This document shows positions 26,448 through 34,703 of a stretch of DNA of 64,000 nucleotides, one piece after another; the stretch's first letter is position 1; every line of letters begins with the position of its first letter. Under the pieces are notes generated by a model. That model did not search any database. It was not told the origin of the DNA and saw nothing but the letters and a program-made list of their open reading frames with translations. Source of the DNA: Burkholderiales bacterium PBB2. GTDB lineage: Bacteria; Pseudomonadota; Gammaproteobacteria; Burkholderiales; Burkholderiaceae_C. A program made the position numbers and the translations under genes. The stretch covers positions 1-64,000 of the forward strand of contig NKIM01000012.1 of NCBI GenBank assembly GCA_002255955.1. The letters are read 5' to 3'.

Positions 26448-27482
26448 TCAGTCCTCCGGATGTGCTGCTTCGCCGGCGGCAATCCGCCGCATGAAGTCCA
26501 ACTTCAGCAGCAGGCGCTTCATGCCCTCGACGTCCAAGCGCTCGGTGTTGTGGGAGTTGTAGTCTTCGGCCTCGGAGATGCTCACCTCACCCTGTTCGAC
26601 AAATTTGCCGTAGTTGAGGTCACGGCCATCCGGGGGAACGCGGAAGTACCCCTCGAGGTCTTCAGCGGCGGCGCGCTCTTCACGGCTGAGCAGGGCCTCG
26701 TAGAGTTTCTCGCCGTGGCGCGTACCAATGACGCGGACTTCGTGTTCTGGCTTGCCCATCAACGACAGGATCGCTTCAGTCAATACGGCGACAGTTGCTG
26801 CCGGCGCCTTTTGTACAAAGATGTCGCCGTTGTTGCCGTGCTCGAACGCATACAGGACGAGTTCGACAGCGTCGTCGAGCGTCATCATGAAGCGCGTCAT
26901 ATTGGGGTCGGTGATGGTGATTGGCTTGCCGGCGCGAACCTGCTCAACGAACAGGGGGATCACCGAGCCGCGAGAGGCCATCACATTGCCATACCGAGTG
27001 CCGCAGATGACGGTGCCAGTGCCTTCCAAATTACGGGAGGCTGCAACCATGACCTTTTCCATCATCGCCTTGGAAATGCCCATGGCGTTGATTGGGTAGA
27101 CCGCCTTGTCAGTGCTCAGGCAGACCACCCGCTTCACGCCGGCACGAATTGCCGCTTCAAGTACGTTTTCGGTGCCCAGCACATTGGTGCGGACAGCCTC
27201 CATCGGATGGAATTCGCAGGAGGGAACTTGCTTGAGCGCTGCGGCGTGATAGCAAAAATCTACGCCGCGCATGGCGCTCTCAACGGCGCGGGCGTCTCGA
27301 ACGTCGCCGATGTAGAACTTCAGCTTCGGGTGGTTGTAACGCTTGCGCATGTCGTCCTGCTTCTTTTCGTCGCGGGAGAAGATGCGGATCTCGCGTAGGT
27401 CTGAATCCAGGAAGCGGCGCAGCACGGCGTTGCCGAAGCTGCCTGTGCCGCCAGTGATCAGCAGGGTCTTGTCAGTGAACAT
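26448..27482 (-). CDS. capE: UDP-GlcNAc 4,6-dehydratase/5-epimerase CapE (FnlA/WbjB)
   Basis: A 344-aa soluble SDR enzyme: N-terminal TGGTGSFGNAVL nucleotide motif and active-site segment STDKAVYPINAMGISKAMMEK, with Met at the usual Tyr position as in CapE/FlaA1-type dehydratases. It performs 4,6-dehydration and 5-epimerisation of UDP-GlcNAc, the entry step to UDP-L-FucNAc. The end CRYFRVPPDGRDLNYGKF-like region (GYFRVPPDGRDLNYGKF here) is typical of the CapE branch rather than PseB. First of the capE-capF-capG-wbuB cassette; hisF2 ends 6 bp upstream. Confidence 0.9.
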   Translation of the reverse strand: MFTDKTLLITGGTGSFGNAVLRRFLDSDLREIRIFSRDEKKQDDMRKRYNHPKLKFYIGDVRDARAVESAMRGVDFCYHAAALKQVPSCEFHPMEAVRTNVLGTENVLEAAIRAGVKRVVCLSTDKAVYPINAMGISKAMMEKVMVAASRNLEGTGTVICGTRYGNVMASRGSVIPLFVEQVRAGKPITITDPNMTRFMMTLDDAVELVLYAFEHGNNGDIFVQKAPAATVAVLTEAILSLMGKPEHEVRVIGTRHGEKLYEALLSREERAAAEDLEGYFRVPPDGRDLNYGKFVEQGEVSISEAEDYNSHNTERLDVEGMKRLLLKLDFMRRIAAGEAAHPED

Positions 27483-27488
27483 GAGGAA

Positions 27489-28286
27489 TTAGATCTTGGA
27501 GTGGGTACGCAATGCCGCGCGGCAGAGGTCGTCCTTCTGCGAAGGCGTCGGGTAGTTGATCAGCACGGCGCGGTACTGGCCCTTGAAAACGAACAAGCTA
27601 CCTGCAGCCGCGCCGATCACTCCGCAGGCGCTCAGAAGGGCCCCGACATGATCGAGTGAGCCGGCTCCGCCCAATACCGTCAGCGGAACTTTTAGCGCGG
27701 CACGCATCTGCTGGGCCAGTTCGATGTCGTAGCCCTTCATCTCGCCGTCGCGATCGACCGAGTTGATGACGATTTCTCCGGCTCCCGCATCTTGCAACTG
27801 CTTTGCAAAAGCCACCGGATCGAGCTTGTGGGCGTTCTTGGCGTTATGAGTGGTGAGTTCGTAGCCTTTGCTGAAGAGCCCGCTTTTCTTTCGAATATCG
27901 AGCACGGCTACCACACTCTGGCGACCGATGGCCTCGGCCATACGTGTCAGCAGCGACGGATCGGCGACTGCAGCAGAGCTCACTGACACTTTCTCGACGC
28001 CGAGGTCGATGATGCGAGCGGCCTGCTCCGCAGTAGTAATCCCGCCGCCGTAGCAAAGCGGCATCCGGCACTCGGCGGCGAGCTTGGCGATGAGCCCGTA
28101 GTTGGGCTCCACTTTGTTCACGGCTGCATCGATGTCGATGACCATCAACTCGTCGGACTCTTTCTCGTTGAAGATCTTGACTGCGTTGATGGGGTCACCG
28201 ACGTACTTCGGCGCCTTGAACTGCTGGGTCTTGACCAGCCCGCCCTTGTGGACGAGGAGGCAGGGAATGATGCGGGGACGCAGCAT
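27489..28286 (-). CDS. HisF-like cyclase-subunit paralogue of the sugar amidotransferase system
   Basis: A 265-aa (beta/alpha)8 barrel related to HisF. True HisF has IIPCLDV, with the catalytic Asp-11; here it reads IIPCLLVHKGGLV, so that Asp is Leu. The second-half acid is kept (VVAVLDIRKK). The string FKAPKYVGDPINAVKIFNEKESDEL is typical of the polysaccharide-locus HisF2. This and its place between capE and a HisH/WbpG pair show it is not a histidine enzyme. In P. aeruginosa O5, HisH/HisF supply ammonia to WbpG for acetamidino-sugar formation. Confidence 0.87.
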   Translation of the reverse strand: MLRPRIIPCLLVHKGGLVKTQQFKAPKYVGDPINAVKIFNEKESDELMVIDIDAAVNKVEPNYGLIAKLAAECRMPLCYGGGITTAEQAARIIDLGVEKVSVSSAAVADPSLLTRMAEAIGRQSVVAVLDIRKKSGLFSKGYELTTHNAKNAHKLDPVAFAKQLQDAGAGEIVINSVDRDGEMKGYDIELAQQMRAALKVPLTVLGGAGSLDHVGALLSACGVIGAAAGSLFVFKGQYRAVLINYPTPSQKDDLCRAALRTHSKI

Positions 28287-28289
28287 GGC

Positions 28290-28904
28290 TCAGAGCTCCG
28301 CAAAGTTCTTCAAGAGTTGCGCACCAAAGTGATGGCTCTTCTCGGGGTGACACTGAACGCCGTGGATGTGGCCCTTGGACACGATGCAGTCGAAGTCCAG
28401 ACCATACTCAGCAGTTGCTGCCACGTCGGCCTTGTCTTGTGCATCGAAATAGTACGAATGCAGAAAGTAGAAGCGTGGCTCCGGTTCGAAGTCGGTGAAC
28501 AACTTGTTTCCCGGGCGCACCTTCAGGTCGTTCCATCCCATATGTGGCATGGGTAGGTCTTTGGAGGCCGGCGTATTGGCGAATGCCTTGACGCGACCGG
28601 GCACCCAATTGAGTCCGGGGAGTTCGCCTTCGTCACTGCCGCTGGCCAGCATCTGCATACCAACGCAGATGCCGATCACCGGGACTTCGCGTTCATGCAC
28701 CATCTCCTCGAGACGAGGGCGCAAGCCTGACTGGTTGAGCAGGGTCATGGCCGTGTCAAAGGCACCCACGCCAGGAAGGATCAGGCGTGTGGCACCCTCC
28801 AACTCATCGGCATTGCGAGCGCGGGTAGCGTCAATGCCCAAGCGCTTGAACATGGTCAAGAAGGCTTGGATATTTCCCACGCCGTAGTCGACGATGCGAA
28901 TCAT
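28290..28904 (-). CDS. HisH-like glutamine amidotransferase subunit of the sugar amidotransferase system
   Basis: A 204-aa class I glutamine amidotransferase with the nucleophile in GICVGMQML and the His-Glu pair in HGVQCHPEKSHHFG. It releases ammonia from glutamine, which travels through the HisF barrel. The track start (28934) is ten codons early; homologues begin MIRIVDYGVGN, and that ATG (28904) overlaps the stop of the wbpG-like gene by 4 bp. Three bases separate it from hisF2. A histidine-biosynthesis role is unlikely because no other his gene is present and HisF2 lacks its catalytic Asp. Confidence 0.88.
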   Translation of the reverse strand: MIRIVDYGVGNIQAFLTMFKRLGIDATRARNADELEGATRLILPGVGAFDTAMTLLNQSGLRPRLEEMVHEREVPVIGICVGMQMLASGSDEGELPGLNWVPGRVKAFANTPASKDLPMPHMGWNDLKVRPGNKLFTDFEPEPRFYFLHSYYFDAQDKADVAATAEYGLDFDCIVSKGHIHGVQCHPEKSHHFGAQLLKNFAEL

Positions 28905-30031
28905 CGGAAGTACCTCTTTTCCAGCCCCAGCCAACGCATCGCGTTGGCACCGAAGCCGATCATCCAGCGCTTGTTCTTGTAGTCGCGATAGGTCTTCTTG
29001 GGTAAATCGAAGATCTGCTGCAACTCGTCCACCGTCAGGTCAAGTTTGTGGGCGACGTATTCGAACTCTTGCTTCAGAAAGTGCTCATCCATCTCTGGGC
29101 GAGAGATTCGATCCAGTGCCGCCTCACGTGTCATCTGCCCGGTCATGATCAGGCTGGAGAAGTGCGCACGGCGCTTGTGAAATCCGAAGCGGCGTGGCAG
29201 CCAGTAGTCTTCGTAGAAGCGCGTGAAGCGGGACTCGTGATGCTTATGTTGGAAGCGCTGCCACCCGAAACGGCGGCCGAGTTCATCCTCTGCTTCCTTT
29301 TTGCTGAATGGCACAAGGTTAAGCGGATGATGGACCTTCATACCAAGGATCTTTTGGTAATACAGTTTGTAGACCAAGATGTCCTTGAGTGGGAAGCTCT
29401 CCAAAGGCCGCTTGCCAAACTGCCGATGAATGTCGTTGAACAACAGCGTATCAATGCCAAGGTAGCCACCCCACTCTTCCGGCTCTCGACAGCATTCCGT
29501 CGAAAAGTTCGATCCTGTGATCACATGTTTGATCTTGTACTTACGAGCAAATTTGTACAAAGACGAGAAGAACGAAGCGTCCTGAGGCAGATCTTGGTCA
29601 GGAATCCCCGACTTCAGAAATGCAACTTGCAAATCCTTCATTTCCTCCCAGTTGATCACCTCTGTATACAAATCCAGGCCCAAGCCGTCCACGAGCTTTT
29701 CAATATTGCCTACGGCCTGGTCGGTGTTCCAGCCCGCGTCTACGTGGAACAGAAGTGGGCGAAGCCCCATTTTCTCCTTGGCCACATAGGCGGCGTACGA
29801 ACTATCCAACCCGCCACTCAAGCCGATGATGCAGTCGAAATCTTTTCCAGCCCCTTCGGTGCGGATTTGGTCTGCAAGCAGTTGTAGTTTTCGAGCACCT
29901 TCAGAACCGGTGTCCCAGGTAGGGGCCACCAAGGCTCTGAAGTTCACACAGTAATCACAAAGACCCTCCTCATTGAATCGGATGTGTGGATCCGATGTGT
30001 CCATGATGCAGTGTGAGCAGATTTTGTACAT
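28901..30031 (-). CDS. N-acetyl sugar amidotransferase, WbpG-like
   Basis: A 376-aa ATP-dependent amidotransferase. An N-terminal cysteine cluster (ICSHCIMDTSDP and LCDYC) is followed by a PP-loop ATP pyrophosphatase domain (GLSGGLDSSYAAYVA). This matches the WbpG/PseA/LegG-type N-acetyl sugar amidotransferases. With HisH and HisF supplying ammonia, WbpG converts the 3-acetamido group of a diacetamido uronic acid to an acetamidino group in P. aeruginosa O5. The wlbABC module in the same locus would provide that substrate. It is the first gene of the amidotransferase trio, 24 bp after the GT2 gene. Confidence 0.88.
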   Translation of the reverse strand: MYKICSHCIMDTSDPHIRFNEEGLCDYCVNFRALVAPTWDTGSEGARKLQLLADQIRTEGAGKDFDCIIGLSGGLDSSYAAYVAKEKMGLRPLLFHVDAGWNTDQAVGNIEKLVDGLGLDLYTEVINWEEMKDLQVAFLKSGIPDQDLPQDASFFSSLYKFARKYKIKHVITGSNFSTECCREPEEWGGYLGIDTLLFNDIHRQFGKRPLESFPLKDILVYKLYYQKILGMKVHHPLNLVPFSKKEAEDELGRRFGWQRFQHKHHESRFTRFYEDYWLPRRFGFHKRRAHFSSLIMTGQMTREAALDRISRPEMDEHFLKQEFEYVAHKLDLTVDELQQIFDLPKKTYRDYKNKRWMIGFGANAMRWLGLEKRYFR

Positions 30032-30055
30032 TTTAAAGAAGCGCAGTAGGCTGAG

Positions 30056-30943
30056 TTAGGCGGCCTGATGAAGCTTGCGGTCGTAATCCGAAGGCATTTT
30101 CCCATTGTCCATCACCGATCGATATGGGCTTACGAAGAAGCGATAGATTTTATGAGACTGCCTAGTCATTTCCCAAAGTTTGCGGGAGGGAAGCTTTGAA
30201 ACTGTCGCGTGGTCGTGATGCCTTACGCCAATATCTGGCACATAGTACATTTGCTCCCCGCCAGCTAAAAGCTGGCGAGCAAGGAAGAACTCTTCTCCCA
30301 TTACAAAACCAGGAGACCATAGCCGGCCATATTTCTCGAAGAACTTTGGAGTCAAAATGTAGCAAGCGCCGTAGCCTTGATAAATCGGGCCTTCCTGTCC
30401 ATGGTGTTCGTGGTCTTTTCGAGTAACTAAGCTCCGAGCTTCACGTGCTGCCCAACTGATCAGTCGGGATAGTGCGAAATTGGAGAAGTACAGGTCCCAC
30501 ACAACCTCTCGAAAACGGCTGACGCCGCTTATGACATGGGGGTTTTGGTGGACGCCATCCAGCGTGGTAATGCTGGGCGAAATCACGGCATGCCCCGCCA
30601 GTTTTCCTGCAGACTTACTAAGCCCGGCGAAAAACGAAGGCTCAAAGACAAGGTCGTTATTTCCAATGACGATGACATCGTGCTTTTGGTCTTGAACCCT
30701 AAGTGCTTCAATACCTAAATTGAGTCCCTCGAAGTACCCAACATTGGTTTCGTTCCAAATTATGCGGCAGTTAGCAGGGAGGGCTCCGGGCGCTGCGAGA
30801 ATACTCCGTTCTTGTTCTGTCGATGCATTGTCGACGAACACTATCTCATAGTTGTCTAAGCCGTGATTCGAGGCAATGGACTGCGCGGCTTGAATACTAA
30901 GGGCTGAATTGTTGTAGTTGGTAAAAGTGAAGCCAATCTTCAT
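30056..30943 (-). CDS. Glycosyltransferase family 2 (GT-A)
   Basis: A 295-aa inverting GT-A type enzyme: N-terminal MKIGFTFTNYNNSALSIQA, nucleotide-binding VFVDNAST, a DxD-equivalent segment VIGNNDLVFEPSF and a GYGACYILTPKFFEKYG acceptor region. It has no clear membrane helix and probably adds one sugar to the growing repeat unit. Donor and linkage are not deducible. Base composition is low in GC compared with the chromosome flanks, like the rest of the 30-37 kb segment. Confidence 0.8.
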   Translation of the reverse strand: MKIGFTFTNYNNSALSIQAAQSIASNHGLDNYEIVFVDNASTEQERSILAAPGALPANCRIIWNETNVGYFEGLNLGIEALRVQDQKHDVIVIGNNDLVFEPSFFAGLSKSAGKLAGHAVISPSITTLDGVHQNPHVISGVSRFREVVWDLYFSNFALSRLISWAAREARSLVTRKDHEHHGQEGPIYQGYGACYILTPKFFEKYGRLWSPGFVMGEEFFLARQLLAGGEQMYYVPDIGVRHHDHATVSKLPSRKLWEMTRQSHKIYRFFVSPYRSVMDNGKMPSDYDRKLHQAA

Positions 30944-30982
30944 GATGTCCTTTTAGTATGCGATTCAGGCTGCAACTTGGCT

Positions 30983-32236
30983 TTAGCGGCGACTCAATGC
31001 GTGCTGCCATTCGTTCAGATAGATGGCCATAACAGATTCGCGTGTAAAGGTGGCGCCGACTCGTGCAGCGTTGTCTGAGAGCTCCTTCCAGCGTGCTTTA
31101 TCGTCGTCAGCAGGGATGTTGCCGGTATGCAAAGGTAAGCCGGTTTCTGCGTTCAGATCGACGACGACGCCGCAGTCATGTTTTCGAACGAAGGCTGCAA
31201 GTTCGGCCAACTGATTGGAGACGATCAGTGGGACGCCACGCGAAAGTGCCTCTGCGGCCTTCGTGGAGAAGAAGTTGGCGCGCATCTTGATGGTGTCGAA
31301 GTAACCATGGCTTGTTCGAAGCCCGGGTATCACCATTGCTGTAAGCGCATCGTAGTATTCCGGCAGCTTGTCTATTCCATAAAAATGGCATTCGAATGCC
31401 TCGAGTTCCGGGGTTCTATGCGTCGCTAGTAAAGGTGTGAAATCCTTGAAGACTTTGAAAAAGTCTATGAGTAGGTGTGCGTCGTTCCATTGGCCTAGCG
31501 AACCTGCGTAGCCTATGCGCCGCGTGCTCCAGCGGGCTTCGAAATCGGGAGACCACCCCTCAGGGCGATCGAATCCTTGTATCGGTGCAAATGCGACTGA
31601 GATACCGGTCTCCTCCTCATACTGAGCGCGTGATCTATCCAATGGCAGGAAACGTGTGTCCGAGTTTCGAAGTAGTCGATACTCAATCTCTTTCCAAGGC
31701 CCATAAGCGAGTCGCCCCAGCAGGCCATGCCCCATTGGAATCTCAGGGGGAAGCCAACTGCGCATATCAAAGGAAGCGATGGTTGATCGCTTGGTCATCG
31801 AGGCGTGATCTCGGGTCAGTATGGCAATTTCAGTAGCGTCGTAACTCCTCGCATGCAGCACCAGCGGGCCTCGTTTGCCGCTGACGATTCTAGTCAATTT
31901 CCGGGCGGCGAATCTTAATGCTGCCGATCGTATAGGTAGGGAGTGTGGGGCGCCCAAGCTGATTGGCACAACGACAGAATCAAAGGGTATGCCGGCAGCT
32001 TTGCATTGCATGCGGACCATCGCAAGATCGCTTTTTCGTTGCAGGAATCGCTTCAGCCATGACAGTGCTGGGATCGCAGCAAACCAGCGGACTGAATGTC
32101 CTTGTTGTTTGAGAATTCGTGCAGTTTCGAACAACTGGGAAAAGAGCAAACTGCCAACGCTCGGCCATTCGCCGCTGGATATAAGGACTACATCCAAGGA
32201 GTCGTGTGGGGAGGTGAAATCAGCATCAATGGTCAT
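30983..32236 (-). CDS. Glycosyltransferase, family 4-like
   Basis: A 417-aa GT-B-like protein. The N-terminal part (VVLISSGEWPSVGSLLFSQLFETARILKQQGHSVRWF) fits a donor/acceptor Rossmann domain, and the C-terminal half has RIGYAGSLGQWND and STKAAEALSRGVPLIVSNQLAELAAFV, the GT4 donor signature. The track ORF starts 21 codons earlier; the ATG at 32236 (MTIDADFTSPHD) overlaps the end of the wzy-like gene by 11 bp and is more plausible. Low GC. Specificity unknown. Confidence 0.7.
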   Translation of the reverse strand: MTIDADFTSPHDSLDVVLISSGEWPSVGSLLFSQLFETARILKQQGHSVRWFAAIPALSWLKRFLQRKSDLAMVRMQCKAAGIPFDSVVVPISLGAPHSLPIRSAALRFAARKLTRIVSGKRGPLVLHARSYDATEIAILTRDHASMTKRSTIASFDMRSWLPPEIPMGHGLLGRLAYGPWKEIEYRLLRNSDTRFLPLDRSRAQYEEETGISVAFAPIQGFDRPEGWSPDFEARWSTRRIGYAGSLGQWNDAHLLIDFFKVFKDFTPLLATHRTPELEAFECHFYGIDKLPEYYDALTAMVIPGLRTSHGYFDTIKMRANFFSTKAAEALSRGVPLIVSNQLAELAAFVRKHDCGVVVDLNAETGLPLHTGNIPADDDKARWKELSDNAARVGATFTRESVMAIYLNEWQHALSRR

Positions 32237-33479
32237 GAGCCACTTTCGATATCGGCGCCCATGAAGTTTTTTGGGCTGGCGAGGTGTGAAATTCTCCAAG
32301 CATGGCCAATAATATAAGCCCCAACCAAAGAGGAACTAGGGGTATCGCCGACGATGGTATGGAGGAAATCACTAGCACCGCCGCCAAGATGAATATTCGC
32401 GTTGCCCAAGAGCCCTGTTTGCTGCGTCCGTATAGCATCACTAGAAAGATGACTAGGCTCAGTAAACCTGGCCATCCGGCCCAATACCCAAACTCGATTA
32501 CCAGTGAGTGCGGATTGAAGTAAATTGCTTCATCCGAGAAAAGTGCGTCACGAGTAAAGCGGGAATAGTTAAGAATCTCACCCGAGCCGAATCCCAAGTC
32601 GTCTAGTTTGTTGGCAAAGTGGAGATAAGACTCGCTTCGACTAGAGGTTGAAGAGTCGGCTGTGAGTCCAACCTCAGCAATCTCCGCCAATGACTTTGCT
32701 TTGTAAAGACTGGCATCGATAGTTTCGTTTCCGGTGTAGTCTATGGCGCTAAAGGCGAGGGCGGCGCCTGCCAGTACAGTAGATACTATCAGAAGAGCTT
32801 TTGAATCTCTGGCGTTGACCTTGCGGAGGCGGTCGGCTACATATAAAAGTATTGCTAGGCGAGAAAATGTAACCAGAAGAATTAGCAGTACTATGGAATT
32901 AAAAGATGTTCGATGCCATTTTGGGCGATTGGCTTGAGTGGCATTGTAGAAGATACTTAGTGTGACGACGATGGCAGCCAAGTTGTTTAAATTAAACTGC
33001 GATCCGGGAATCATGAACTCGTAAGTGTCGCCCGGTGCTAGGCCAATGCCCGCTATAAAATAGGATGCTTGTAGCAGCATAATGAATAGCTCTGTTGCTA
33101 CATAAATGAGAAGTAGGTGGTCTAGTTGTCGGCGGGCGGTATCTAACCTACTCACGATCGATAGGGCATACCAAATCAGTGGAATCAGAATGAAAGTTGA
33201 TAAAAATTGAAACTTGACGTTCAAAGCGCCACGGTCAAAGAAGGCGTATGTAGCGCCAGTTGCAACCAGTGGCGCTATTGCGAACATGCCCCATCTGCCG
33301 GACGACCATGTGACTGCGGAATGTGTCTTCGCGTCACGTATGAAACTCACGAAAAGGAGAGCCACACCTATCCCCAGAAGTGCATGTGCCGGTATAGCAC
33401 TCCCTAGTAGAGGAATCAGTGGATCATGCATGAGCAATGCGACTAAAAAAAACAGAGCTGGATGGTGAGCGGCGATCAT
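32226..33479 (-). CDS. O-antigen/capsule polymerase, Wzy-like
   Basis: A 417-aa integral membrane protein with about 10-12 hydrophobic segments and a larger periplasmic loop (around residues 255-320, LAEIAEVGLTADSSTSSRSESYLHFANKL region). The SRSESYLHFANKLDD and FNPHSLVIEFGYWAGWPGLLS strings recall the O-antigen ligase/polymerase superfamily (Wzy, WaaL). Given a flippase, a Wzz and a Wza-like protein in the same operon, polymerisation of repeat units in the periplasm is the likely role. It has the lowest GC seen in the window. A ligase role is the main alternative. Confidence 0.72.
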   Translation of the reverse strand: MIAAHHPALFFLVALLMHDPLIPLLGSAIPAHALLGIGVALLFVSFIRDAKTHSAVTWSSGRWGMFAIAPLVATGATYAFFDRGALNVKFQFLSTFILIPLIWYALSIVSRLDTARRQLDHLLLIYVATELFIMLLQASYFIAGIGLAPGDTYEFMIPGSQFNLNNLAAIVVTLSIFYNATQANRPKWHRTSFNSIVLLILLVTFSRLAILLYVADRLRKVNARDSKALLIVSTVLAGAALAFSAIDYTGNETIDASLYKAKSLAEIAEVGLTADSSTSSRSESYLHFANKLDDLGFGSGEILNYSRFTRDALFSDEAIYFNPHSLVIEFGYWAGWPGLLSLVIFLVMLYGRSKQGSWATRIFILAAVLVISSIPSSAIPLVPLWLGLILLAMLGEFHTSPAQKTSWAPISKVAHDH

Positions 33480-33485
33480 TTGTTG

Positions 33486-34691
33486 TCAACTTTCGAGTGG
33501 GGCTAGTCCACCTTTGGAGTTAACTACCGAGTCATAAACCAATTCATGCCGTTGTACAAATGCGGCTGCTGAGTAGCGAGCGATGCACCTTGCTCTGAGA
33601 TCAGCGGCTTTGAAATACTGAACTTCATGGGCCATACGTTGAATACCCGCTGCTAGCTCAATTGGCGAGTTGTTAGGCACCAAAAAACCATCCTTGCCTG
33701 GGTCAATGACATCTTCAGGTCCGCCGCAACGAGGTGCTATCACGGGCTTGCCGCTCGCGAGTGCTTCAATTACTACGATTCCGAATGTTTCATAATCACT
33801 TGATAGTATGAATGCGTCACACGCCGCCATTTCATCCATGACCGTTTCGCGTTCGCAATTTCCTAATAGCGCAACGCGGTCTTTTAAACCCAGCTTCTGG
33901 ATAAGTTGCTGTAATGGTTTGTGCTCCGGGCCGCCTCCGCAGATGCGCAACCCCACATCCACTCCCGCATCGATAACTTCTTTCAGTGCGAGCAAGAGTT
34001 TTGCATGGCCTTTTTTGGGTTGAAGAACTCCAACGGTCAGTAGGTTTAATCTGCCTGGCAGTGGGTTGGCTTTTCGGTTGGGTACGCGAGAGCCGAAGTT
34101 GGTATTGACCAAATTCGGCATCGTGTTCCAAGCAAGGTGGGAGGGTGGAGTCACGGTTGACGTAAGACGCCGGCCAAGGTCGCGGGATACTGCGAAAAGT
34201 CTAGAGGCATGTTGCACCTGCTCTTGGAGATATGCCAACAGTTTGGGGCGAATATTGGCAAGTGCAAATTCGCTGCTATGCTCCGTAACTACGAACGGCA
34301 CACCATATTTCTGCTTGATTGCCGACGCCCACGCGAGTCCATAGATCATGCCGTGGACATGCAAGATGTCAGGTTTTCCGTGCTGGCAAGCGTAATTTTC
34401 GTACGCCTGTATTCCCTTGTGTTCCCAGAATCGCATATTCAGGGCGTGATTCCACGAGAAGGCGCGGACTCCGTGGAGGCGAAGAGTTGGTATGCCAAGA
34501 TCATTTTCTTGGTGTATACCGAAGCTACCGCTGGTGAGGGCCTGGATGCTTGAAAACGATCGAAATGCCGGCGTAATGACTCCAACGCGTGTGCCGGCTG
34601 CCGACATAGCTTGCGCTTGTTCTCGAAAGAAACTTCCATTGGTGTCGCCGACCTTGGCGGGATACCAAGACGGAATGTAGAGCACATGCAT
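33486..34691 (-). CDS. Glycosyltransferase family 4 (GT-B)
   Basis: A 401-aa GT4 enzyme with MHVLYIPSWYPAKVGDTNGSFF at the N-terminus. Further motifs are HVHGMIYGLAWASAI, TEHSSEFAL, GVLQPKKGHAKLL, and the donor site SSDYETFGIVVIEALASGKPVIAPRCGG with its conserved Glu pair. It should act at the cytoplasmic face on the lipid-linked oligosaccharide; sugar specificity is unknown. Intergenic spacing of 6 bp to wzy and 12 bp to the flippase supports one operon. Confidence 0.82.
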   Translation of the reverse strand: MHVLYIPSWYPAKVGDTNGSFFREQAQAMSAAGTRVGVITPAFRSFSSIQALTSGSFGIHQENDLGIPTLRLHGVRAFSWNHALNMRFWEHKGIQAYENYACQHGKPDILHVHGMIYGLAWASAIKQKYGVPFVVTEHSSEFALANIRPKLLAYLQEQVQHASRLFAVSRDLGRRLTSTVTPPSHLAWNTMPNLVNTNFGSRVPNRKANPLPGRLNLLTVGVLQPKKGHAKLLLALKEVIDAGVDVGLRICGGGPEHKPLQQLIQKLGLKDRVALLGNCERETVMDEMAACDAFILSSDYETFGIVVIEALASGKPVIAPRCGGPEDVIDPGKDGFLVPNNSPIELAAGIQRMAHEVQYFKAADLRARCIARYSAAAFVQRHELVYDSVVNSKGGLAPLES

Positions 34692-34703
34692 AGAGATATT
34701 GAC

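Noticed and set aside
27489-28934. hisF and hisH as histidine biosynthesis genes
   Set aside because: HisF lacks the catalytic Asp-11, no other his gene is near, and the pair is coupled to a WbpG-like amidotransferase in a polysaccharide locus.
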